Below, in pieces: positions 1 to 6,660 of a DNA stretch of 7,004 bases; the first letter of the stretch is position 1, and every line of letters starts with the position of its first letter. Source of the DNA: Planctomycetaceae bacterium (lineage in GTDB: Bacteria; Planctomycetota; Planctomycetia; Isosphaerales; Isosphaeraceae); contig JAFANO010000711.1 in assembly GCA_019232645.1 (NCBI GenBank), positions 1-7,004 of the forward strand, written 5' to 3'. The notes beneath the pieces are model-generated. The model saw nothing but the letters and a program-made list of their open reading frames with translations. It did not search any database and was not told the origin of the DNA. The translations under genes were made by a program, and so were the position numbers.

Positions 1-390
1 GCCGGTGCGAGCCCTTCCCAGTTCACCCGGCCGGAGGCATCTCGCCCGAGAGGAGCGGCGGGCTCCGGGAATCCTCCGGCCCGGGGGGGTGAGAGTTCCG
101 GAAGGACCTCGCGATGTGCCCCCTTTTGATCCGCTTCTCCCTGCGGACATTCCCGATCCGGCCGAGACCTCCTCGGGCGTTTCACCGTCTGTCAGCGTCG
201 TGATCGGAGGGGTGGTGGCCATGATAGCGACCCGAAGTGGCTACTCGAGGGACGAGAATTCGTCCCGCAAGGCCCGACGCCTCGTCGCCGTGCTCGGATC
301 CCCGCCGGGCTGACTTCGATTTCAAGTATTCTATACGATATCGAGCGGGGAGAGGGGTCGTGTCCCAGGATCGTTGACATGCGTTGTGTT
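1..390. other. Left-flank region without a convincing gene
   Basis: I see no supported gene here. A plus-strand GTG frame (5-313) and a minus-strand ATG frame running off the left edge (222-1, beginning MATTPPITTLTDGETPEEVS) are both open. Neither has a Shine-Dalgarno sequence I can see. The minus-strand frame turns into Ser/Gly/Arg-rich sequence with relaxed third-position GC after about 24 codons, and neither frame resembles a family I know. The minus-strand ATG frame is the better candidate if a gene begins here, at perhaps 15 percent. Bases 311-345 are noticeably AT-rich compared with everything around them and include the palindrome CGATATCG (336-343). This looks like intergenic sequence at the distal end of the operon. 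Confidence 0.5.
249..266. repeat. Perfect short inverted repeat (hairpin)
   Basis: Two 7-base arms, GGGACGA and TCGTCCC, flank a 4-base loop (GAAT) with no mismatch. On the minus strand it lies about 125 bases after the TAG that ends the helicase remnant, where an operon terminator could sit. No run of T follows on either strand, so it is not a classical intrinsic terminator. It may be a weak terminator, an RNA-stabilising hairpin or chance. Confidence 0.35.
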
Positions 391-599
391 CTAGGCAGTA
401 GTATCCAGGATTGGCTGCTCCCGGAATACCTCGACGGCATCGGGGCGGTCGGGCAAGACCACGCCACCTCCTGATCCGGCCAGGCAAGTTCGACGTCGGA
501 ACGGACCTCCCTGCCGTCGTCTTGAAGATCGAAGCCGACCTCGGGCGAGGGGTGGTCATGATCGATGAAGGTCTGGACCAGGCCCCGGCACCGCTCGTC
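391..599 (-). pseudogene. Decayed C-terminal extension of the large helicase
   Basis: Immediately after the helicase stop (TGA, 602-600) the same frame continues with plausible protein for about 45 codons. It starts DERCRGLVQTFIDHD, then gives PEVGFDLQDDG and ELAWPDQEV, with high third-position GC. At about 463 the sense moves to another frame: GTGGC then GTGGTC, as if one base of an original GTG-GCC-GTG were lost. That frame gives VVLPDRPDAVEVFREQ and ends at TAG (393-391). Read together, the piece resembles the hydrophobic strand followed by an acidic turn seen in Vsr/DUF559-like nuclease folds, and resembles tails I associate with DUF1998 helicases. There is no start codon or ribosome site of its own. 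I infer a former part of the helicase, cut off by a nonsense change and carrying a later single-base deletion. Sequencing error at both points, or an unrelated remnant, are the alternatives. Confidence 0.55.
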
Positions 600-3500
600 T
601 CAGTAAGTTAGCGCCTCCTCCTCCCGGAGCTTCCGCTCCGAGACCGATGGGTCGGGCGGGATCGGGCCAGTGGCATCGTGGTTGGTCGGACCCAGTTGAA
701 CTTGAACCGGGCTGGCACTCGCCACCGACTCGGCCAGATCGCTCCGCCCCATCGCCTGGGCGATGTTCTTCAGGTGGTGCCTGACCGCCTGGCGATCGTC
801 CAGGTCACGGGTCTGGACGACGATCACCGAGTAGCCATCGAGTTCGAGCAACCCCCGGATCAACTGGTCCCGCTGGGCGGTCTTCGGGTCGCCATGAAGC
901 CCCCGGCTCATGCCGTCGAGATAGACCGCCACCTTGGTCTCCTCGTGGAGCCAATCCGGCTCGGTGGGCAGACCGGCGGTCGTGACGATTCGCCTTCGGC
1001 ACACACCGAGTGGGAAGATGTAATCCTGGAGCAACCGGAGCAGCCGGGCTTCCGGAGTGTTCGAGGGCATGCCCGAACCCGGTTTCTCCTCCTCGAACAC
1101 AGGCACGATGTCCCGGTACGCCTCGGGCGTCAAATCGAGCCTCTGGACCAGTTCCGCCGCTTGGTGACGGTTCAGCAGGTCGTGGTAGAACTGGTTCCGG
1201 AACGTCTTCAGGCAGGCGTAGCAGGCCGTATCGCAGCCCTGAGTGCAGCCTGCGAGCAATTGCTTTGCCGTGGCGACCAGTTCCTGCCAGCGGGAGAGCA
1301 TCTGCTCCAGCAGCCCCGAGCCGCCCGGCATCGGGTCGTAGATCAGCAGGTCGAGCGTGTCGTCGGGCTTGCGGACCAGGAGCAGTTGCAGGTCATCCGG
1401 CCCCATGTCGAGCAAGCGGGTCGCCGCCGTCCGCAGGGCCTCGCCGATGTTGATCCCCTCGGCCTCGCTGTCCACGTCATGGAAGCGGAGCATGTCCACC
1501 TCGGCCTGGACCGACAGGGCCAGCCGGGCGACCTCCTTGTCGCACCGTTCCTTGTGGATCTTCCGGAATTGGTCGATCTCCGTGCGCACCGCATACGGCG
1601 ACTTGGCGGCACCGCAGACCGAACAGATCCAGTGCCCAAGCTCGCCGTTCTTGACCCGCCCCGCCTCCCCGAGGTTGACCAGTTCGATCCCCTGGCCTCG
1701 GAGGTAGCTGACCTCTTGGTCCCCGATCTTGAGACCCTTCCCGCCTCGGCACCGCTTGCGGAGCCGACCGAGGACCGTCACCGGCATCGAGAACCGAAGG
1801 TTCTCTTCCTCGGTGATCCGACCCTCATGGGCCAAGTCCAGGTCGGTCAGGGGCAAGGCGTCAACCGGAACGCCGCCGGTCTGGCCGTAGGACGCATCAC
1901 CGGCATGCTCGGTAACGTACCCCTTCAGGGGATCGACCCGGAGCGTCCGGATGCGTGCCGTCTCGTCGGCCCCCATGTGATAGCGGGCGACGTAGAACGT
2001 CCCCCGGTTGGCGTAGAGCCGGTTGCCGGGGATGAACTCCCGGAGGGCGATCACGCTGCTGCGGGACAGATCGAACGCTCGGGGACCGGACAGACGGCTG
2101 CCTCCCCGCCGGGCCGAGGCGACGATCCCTCCCTCGTACACCCCGTATCCGGGCAGAAAACCTTCGACAGCCAGGACCGTCAGCGTGTAGGTCTGCCGGT
2201 CACAGGTCACGATGGAGTTGATGAACTCATTGCACCGCCGCAGCAGTTGCTCCTCTTCTCGCTCGATCAGTTTGGTATCCTTTTTCTTGTGCAGGTCCGA
2301 GCGGGTGCTTCTGGCCCATGTTAGGCGGCGGTGCAGCCGCTTGATGACCGTATCCAGTTGATCCGCCGTCTCGTCGATGACCTGTTCGATGGCGGCTCGG
2401 TCGGCCAGTTCGGCGGCTTCCTCGGGCCAGTGCTGGGCAAAGAGGCTGACCAAACGATCCGCCAGCCCCTCCTTCATCTCCGAGAGCAACGCATTGAGCA
2501 GAGCTGTGCCGGTCGGCGACTCCCGGAAGTGGTTCTCCTTGTCCAGCAGGTAAGACCGAATGAAGGTCGGGAAAAGGAGGTCCAGGACGCCCTTGACCCG
2601 TTCCCCCGTCCTCCCCGGCCCCGTGGATTTGAGGAGCAACTCCGACAGGATTGCCGACCGGATGTGCTTGGCGACCATCAAGGGATTGCGGAGGTTGAAG
2701 GCCGGCGCCTCGATGTTGCCGCCCAGTAGCCGGAGGGGGTCGTCGAAGAAGTAGCGGTCGTGGTTCGAGCGGCGGCAGTAGGTCACGACCACCGCCATGC
2801 GCTCCTCACGCCCCGCACGCCCGGCCCGCTGCCAGTAGTTCGACGGTCGGGGCGGGACGTTCCGCATCAGGGCCATGTCCAAGGCCCCGATGTTGACGCC
2901 CATCTCCAGCGTCGGGGTGGCGACGAGGCAGTTGGTCTTGCCGGAGCGGGACTTGAAGTCCTGCTCGATCTTATTGCGGACCTCGCCGGGCACCTGCGCG
3001 GTGTGTTCCTCGGCGCTGACCATCACGAAGGGACGGCCCATCAGCCAAACGTCGTAGTTCTCCTCATCGGGCTGCTCGGTGGTCGTCGTGCCGGGGCAGT
3101 GATGGCGGGTGCAGACCGCCTTCGGGGAATGTCTCGTGGCGATCCGCTGGCAGGTCGTGCAGCGCTCCTTGACGTGGCTCGGCTCGACGACGAACCCGTC
3201 GAGGTTCACCTGCCACACGTCGGCCAGGGGTATCTCCTTCTGGGACCGCAGCGTGACCTTCTTGAGGATCTTAACCTCGCCGGTCAGGAACTCCCAGAGC
3301 AGCGTCACCGCATTGTCCACGTCGAGCGAGTCGGGGCGCTTCGCCCACTTCTTGACGAGGGCCTGAACCGCCGAGGCCCCTCTCTGGGCGATCAGGCCAC
3401 GGGCGAACTTGTCGGTCGGGCCAGCCGAGAGCAGCAGCCCTTGGGGATGGAAGTCCCGCAGATTCAACAGCCCCGCCTGGATGTAGGGATCATCCTTGGC

Positions 3501-6095
3501 ATGGTAATGGGAGAAGATCGGCTCATTCGTCACGTGGAGGTAGCGGCTCCGTCGCCAGATGTCGAGCAGCAGGCTGACGGCGTCGACGGCTTCCTCGGGC
3601 GACAGGCCCACGACCTCGGCCCACTCCCGCAGCCCCTTGCTCCGGGCGTTGACGCCCTCGTAGACCACCCGAGCCAGGCCCATCGATTCGAGGCAGTCGG
3701 TGCGACGGACGCCCGTGGTGAACTCCCGCAGGACCATGAACCGCAGCGCCTTGTAGACCGGCACCCACTTGTTGTGGCCGAAGATGGCGGGGGCTTCCTC
3801 GCCGGTCAGTTCGGGCAACAAGGTCTCGACGAGGTTCTGGTCCTTGCGGAACAACTCCATGAGCTTGTCGGTGATCGCATCGAGGGGTAAGGGCGACCCT
3901 TCCTGGGCGATCACCTGATGCATCATGTGCCGCAGCCGGATTCGCCGAGCATGGTCCTGCATCCAGCCCGCCTGGAAGGCGGCGTCCTGGCGGCTGTCGG
4001 CGAAGATGATCAGCTTCTTGTGGCCTTCTGGGGCGGCGTTGATCATCGCCTGGGCCAGGATGTGAACGTCGGACACCGTGACCGCCTGGACCTTCCGGGC
4101 CGGTTCGACGGTCCTGCCGCCGATCTGGAAGGAAGGCGTGCTGCACGAGGGGCAGGCCGACAGGCCGGACCCGAAGACGATCAACGGGAGGAGCGACTCC
4201 TTATGACCGCAGCCGTCGGCCAGGCAGCGAGGGGACGGCTCCCGGTGCATCGCCCCGCACTGGCGGCAGAACCACGCCCTGGGCCAGCGGGCGGAACGCG
4301 CAGTCGGCCCGCCGTCGGCTTCCTCCAAGAGTCGGTTGGTCAGGACCAGCCGGGTGCCGCTCCCCTCGGGCGAACAGGACCAGAAGGCGTTCTCCTGGCC
4401 GCCGTTGTCCTGAGCGGCCTTGCCGTTCTCGAACCCCCGGATCTGGTTCCCGGCCCCTCGGGCGAATTCGAGGTCCAGGACGTACTTCTCGAAGAAGTGC
4501 TGGCCACAGCTTCGGCAGGTCAGGATCGGCAGGAAGGCGTCATCGTGGCGACCGGCGTAGCGCTGCTTGGCCTCATTCAGCGACAGGAAGAGGTGCAGCT
4601 TGGTGCTGGCCTCGGTGCCATCGAGGGCGACCACCATCTCATCCAAGCCCCGCAGGAAGAAGTGGACCTTGGGCCGCAGGAGCGACTCGCCGCCCTTCTG
4701 GGCGGCAGCGCCCAGAATCAGGTAGGCGAGGAGTTCGGCGTTCGCTTTATCACCCACGGCGAGCCGACTCATCGCGATCCGCTGCGAGGTCTGCCAGGCG
4801 GCTTCGTTGAGCCGCTTGGGGAACTTCAATACCTTCGTGGCCTGGTAGACGTACTCGTTGGTCACCAGATGGTCGAACAGGGCTTCCCTCCAGTCGTCGC
4901 CCGGCTCGAAGATTTGCCCGGCCAGTTCCTCGACGACTCCCTTGATCGCCCCGAGATCGACCGGATCGGTGATGGCCACCAGCATCCGGTTCAAGCGAGC
5001 CATGCCGTCGCCGTGGGGGACGATGGGGCGATACCGCTGCCGGGGCCATTCCCGGTTCACGAAGGACTCGCCGACCAGCCTGACCTTGCCAGCGTCCACC
5101 CCGAAGAATCGGGAGGCGAAGCGGAGGGCGGTCTCGTCGTTGTCGCGATCCCTCTTCGTGGGGTCGGACAGGGTAGCCGAGGTGCCAATGCAGAGGATCT
5201 CGTCGGCGGTCTTCCCGGCCAAGGCACGGACTCGGCGGATCAGGCAGGCGACCTCGGCTCCGGTGGCTCCCCCGTAGGTGTGGGCCTCGTCGAAGACGAA
5301 ATACTGGAGCGGAGCCTCGGCGAAGAGGGCCAGGTCGGGCAGCCGGGTGGTCAGGATCTCCAACTGCCGGAAGTTGGTCAGGAGGATGCGGGGCTTGCGT
5401 TGGCGGATGTCTTCCTCGGAGCAACACTCTTCGGGCGGGGCCAGGGGGCGCACGGCCCGGTCCTCGGCCTGGGCTTCGTCCCTCCGCTGCTGACGGGCGA
5501 CGAGGTAGGCGGTACGACCCGAACCGGGGAAGCGGTCAACAGAGACGTCGGCCTCGGTCGCCGGGGTGGTGCCGATCCACTGGCCGAAAGTGATCCCCGT
5601 GCCGCCCAGCATGTCCCGCAGGCGGTCCAACTGGTCGTTGGCCAGGGCGTTCATCGGGTAGACGAGGATCGCCGTCAGGCCCTCGTGGATGCCCCGGTCC
5701 CGCTGCCTGAGCAGGTCGTCGATGATGGGGTGCAGGAAGGACTCGGTTTTCCCCGATCCGGTGCCGGTGGCAACCAGGACATGATGCCCGGCCTTGACCG
5801 CCTCGAAGACCTGCTCCTGGTGCAGCCACATCGAGGGGAAGCCGATCAGCGAGGGCATGATCGGGTGGAGCAGCCCCCGGTCGGCCATCGCCTGCACCGA
5901 CTCGCCCTTGGCGAAGGCTTCGGACAGCGAGACGAACGGCCCCTGGACCAGCGGGATGTCGAGGGACGTTTTTCCCTTGAGGTTCTGATGGGCCTGCTGG
6001 GCGAGGTCGGGGTCGGAGAGCGGGAATGCGGAAAAGATGTACCGCAGGAATTCGTCACAGATGTTATGGGCGAACTGGACCGGGTTGATCGGCAT
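600..6095 (-). CDS. Large DEAH-box helicase with DUF1998 zinc domain and Vsr-like nuclease C-terminus (DruE-like)
   Basis: This 1831-aa superfamily 2 helicase probably unwinds or translocates on DNA in a phage-defence or repair complex in the cytoplasm. Visible motifs: Q-motif region LHQEQ (91-95), Walker A ATGTGSGKTE (109-118), VYPMNALANDQ (145-155), DEAH (269-272), GTSATLS (304-310), FADSRQDAAFQAG (698-710), VATPTLEMGVNIG (1058-1070) and YWQRAGRAGR (1087-1096). About 350 residues separate the fourth motif from the fifth. Cysteine pairs occur at 527/530, 610/613, 624/629, 648/651, 979/982 and 995/1000, plus C1491, C1494, H1514 and C1518. The DUF1998 part shows YDPMPGGSGL (1585-1594) followed by cysteines 1617, 1621, 1625 and 1628. 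Residues 1713-1755 (PDWLHEETK, then VYLDG, H1734 and RD) look Vsr/DUF559-like. I chose the ATG at 6095 because GGAAGGG lies 8 nt upstream; the longer open frame overlaps the preceding gene and is Arg/Ser/Pro-rich nonsense. Size and layout match DruE of Druantia best. Its present stop may be premature. Confidence 0.93.
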   Translation of the reverse strand: MPINPVQFAHNICDEFLRYIFSAFPLSDPDLAQQAHQNLKGKTSLDIPLVQGPFVSLSEAFAKGESVQAMADRGLLHPIMPSLIGFPSMWLHQEQVFEAVKAGHHVLVATGTGSGKTESFLHPIIDDLLRQRDRGIHEGLTAILVYPMNALANDQLDRLRDMLGGTGITFGQWIGTTPATEADVSVDRFPGSGRTAYLVARQQRRDEAQAEDRAVRPLAPPEECCSEEDIRQRKPRILLTNFRQLEILTTRLPDLALFAEAPLQYFVFDEAHTYGGATGAEVACLIRRVRALAGKTADEILCIGTSATLSDPTKRDRDNDETALRFASRFFGVDAGKVRLVGESFVNREWPRQRYRPIVPHGDGMARLNRMLVAITDPVDLGAIKGVVEELAGQIFEPGDDWREALFDHLVTNEYVYQATKVLKFPKRLNEAAWQTSQRIAMSRLAVGDKANAELLAYLILGAAAQKGGESLLRPKVHFFLRGLDEMVVALDGTEASTKLHLFLSLNEAKQRYAGRHDDAFLPILTCRSCGQHFFEKYVLDLEFARGAGNQIRGFENGKAAQDNGGQENAFWSCSPEGSGTRLVLTNRLLEEADGGPTARSARWPRAWFCRQCGAMHREPSPRCLADGCGHKESLLPLIVFGSGLSACPSCSTPSFQIGGRTVEPARKVQAVTVSDVHILAQAMINAAPEGHKKLIIFADSRQDAAFQAGWMQDHARRIRLRHMMHQVIAQEGSPLPLDAITDKLMELFRKDQNLVETLLPELTGEEAPAIFGHNKWVPVYKALRFMVLREFTTGVRRTDCLESMGLARVVYEGVNARSKGLREWAEVVGLSPEEAVDAVSLLLDIWRRSRYLHVTNEPIFSHYHAKDDPYIQAGLLNLRDFHPQGLLLSAGPTDKFARGLIAQRGASAVQALVKKWAKRPDSLDVDNAVTLLWEFLTGEVKILKKVTLRSQKEIPLADVWQVNLDGFVVEPSHVKERCTTCQRIATRHSPKAVCTRHHCPGTTTTEQPDEENYDVWLMGRPFVMVSAEEHTAQVPGEVRNKIEQDFKSRSGKTNCLVATPTLEMGVNIGALDMALMRNVPPRPSNYWQRAGRAGREERMAVVVTYCRRSNHDRYFFDDPLRLLGGNIEAPAFNLRNPLMVAKHIRSAILSELLLKSTGPGRTGERVKGVLDLLFPTFIRSYLLDKENHFRESPTGTALLNALLSEMKEGLADRLVSLFAQHWPEEAAELADRAAIEQVIDETADQLDTVIKRLHRRLTWARSTRSDLHKKKDTKLIEREEEQLLRRCNEFINSIVTCDRQTYTLTVLAVEGFLPGYGVYEGGIVASARRGGSRLSGPRAFDLSRSSVIALREFIPGNRLYANRGTFYVARYHMGADETARIRTLRVDPLKGYVTEHAGDASYGQTGGVPVDALPLTDLDLAHEGRITEEENLRFSMPVTVLGRLRKRCRGGKGLKIGDQEVSYLRGQGIELVNLGEAGRVKNGELGHWICSVCGAAKSPYAVRTEIDQFRKIHKERCDKEVARLALSVQAEVDMLRFHDVDSEAEGINIGEALRTAATRLLDMGPDDLQLLLVRKPDDTLDLLIYDPMPGGSGLLEQMLSRWQELVATAKQLLAGCTQGCDTACYACLKTFRNQFYHDLLNRHQAAELVQRLDLTPEAYRDIVPVFEEEKPGSGMPSNTPEARLLRLLQDYIFPLGVCRRRIVTTAGLPTEPDWLHEETKVAVYLDGMSRGLHGDPKTAQRDQLIRGLLELDGYSVIVVQTRDLDDRQAVRHHLKNIAQAMGRSDLAESVASASPVQVQLGPTNHDATGPIPPDPSVSERKLREEEALTY

Positions 6096-6103
6096 GGGGG
6101 GAA

Positions 6104-6110
6104 CCCTTCC
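6104..6110 (-). promoter_or_regulatory. Ribosome binding site of the helicase gene
   Basis: GGAAGGG lies 8 nt before the ATG at 6095-6093, in the 22-nt gap after the DUF2283-like gene. It decides the start: the in-frame upstream codons overlap that gene and have no comparable site. Confidence 0.6.
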
Positions 6111-6117
6111 AGCAAGG

Positions 6118-6387
6118 TCAGGCGGCAACAACCGGGGCAACCTCCTCGGGAGGAACGGGGTCGAGGTGCAACTCGGATAGGACCCGGTTGAGGCCCTCCA
6201 CCGTGACCAGCGATGGCGACGGCATCTCGATGCCGATGGGCCGTCCGTCCTCGGTCCGATCGACCAGGAAGCCGTCCCCATGCGGCTCGACCCGGACGCT
6301 CGTGTCGCCGGAACGGCGAGGCAGATAGAGATACGCTGCCAGCGGCTTACCTTCGCGATAGGAGACTTCGAGATAGCGGTGCGACAT
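6118..6387 (-). CDS. DUF2283-like small protein, probable antitoxin
   Basis: This 89-aa protein begins MSHRYLEVSYREGKPLAAYL. Its centre, GFLVDRTEDGRPIGIEM (39-55), matches the conserved heart of DUF2283 proteins, where a short acidic turn with DxxGRxxGIE follows two beta strands. The tail is Pro/Val/Ala-rich (77-89). DUF2283 proteins are repeatedly found beside DUF4258 proteins and are generally taken to be the antitoxin of such pairs; that role is inferred here. The gene starts 21 nt after the DUF4258-like gene and ends 22 nt before the helicase. A GTG at 6399 would add four residues (MVFP). I prefer the ATG because the family usually begins just before the first strand, but neither start has a strong Shine-Dalgarno, so translation may depend on the upstream gene. 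Confidence 0.75.
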   Translation of the reverse strand: MSHRYLEVSYREGKPLAAYLYLPRRSGDTSVRVEPHGDGFLVDRTEDGRPIGIEMPSPSLVTVEGLNRVLSELHLDPVPPEEVAPVVAA

Positions 6388-6408
6388 GGGAAACACCACG
6401 TTGAGTAG

Positions 6409-6660
6409 TCAATCCAGAGGATAAGCGGTCACGACGATCAGGACCCGTTCGGACGAGGACGGTTCGACGATGACCTCCCAGGGTCGTCCGTCGTGCGTTG
6501 TCTCGACCACGAAACGTCCCTCTTCATGATTCTCCCGAAAGCCGGTGGCGGCATCCAGCATGAGCCGCAGATCGACCTCGTTGAACCGGCGGTCCAGCAT
6601 CCGCTTGAACAGGTGCGGCGTGAGTTCGAGGTCCCAGGACCACCAGTCGGGCCAGTCCAT
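6409..6660 (-). CDS. DUF4258-like small protein, probable toxin
   Basis: This 83-aa protein begins MDWPDWWSWDLELTPHLFKR. The pattern fits DUF4258: a strand with H16, R20, R24 and R25 over the first helix, EVDLRLMLDAA as the next helix (28-38), then EGRFVVETTHDGRPWEVIVE (47-66) and a terminal strand VLIVVTAYPLD (73-83). Family members often pair with DUF2283 proteins in toxin-antitoxin-like arrangements; a specific activity, such as RNA cleavage, cannot be read from the sequence. Its ATG shares one base with the stop of the upstream gene (TGATG), and GGAG lies 9 nt before it, so translation is probably coupled to the upstream frame. The four tryptophans in the first nine residues are unusual. 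It could instead be a structural or regulatory part of the surrounding operon. Confidence 0.75.
   Translation of the reverse strand: MDWPDWWSWDLELTPHLFKRMLDRRFNEVDLRLMLDAATGFRENHEEGRFVVETTHDGRPWEVIVEPSSSERVLIVVTAYPLD

Noticed and set aside
5..313. Plus-strand 102-codon frame with a short hydrophobic stretch (VSVVIGGVVAMIA)
   Set aside because: It starts at GTG at the window edge with no ribosome site in view, has a first half with mixed codon use, and matches no family I recognise.
374..404. Plus-strand promoter-like TTGACA (374-379) and TAGTAT (399-404)
   Set aside because: The first box is perfect, but the 19-base spacing is long and the second box is weak. What follows is antisense to the helicase tail, with no credible plus-strand gene. 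Chance is likely.
182..559. Minus-strand 125-codon open frame over the helicase remnant
   Set aside because: It begins in the wrong frame relative to the sensible remnant and reads as Arg/Ser-rich sequence. The helicase-continuing frame explains the coding bias better.
678..3890. Plus-strand open frames of 548, 132 and 376 codons opposite the 3' half of the helicase gene
   Set aside because: Same antisense artefact. They end and restart with no ribosome sites and have no recognisable domains, while the minus-strand frame carries the DUF1998 and motif V/VI signatures.
3918..6191. 757-codon plus-strand open frame opposite the helicase
   Set aside because: Antisense to a gene with complete helicase motifs. 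Its translation is rich in Gly, Gln, Val, Asp and Glu and shows no domain. High third-position GC removes stops from the opposite frame.
6096..6281. In-frame upstream extension of the helicase by 62 codons
   Set aside because: It overlaps the DUF2283-like gene in another frame and reads as Arg/Ser/Pro-rich sequence. The ATG at 6095 has a good ribosome site and begins normal protein.
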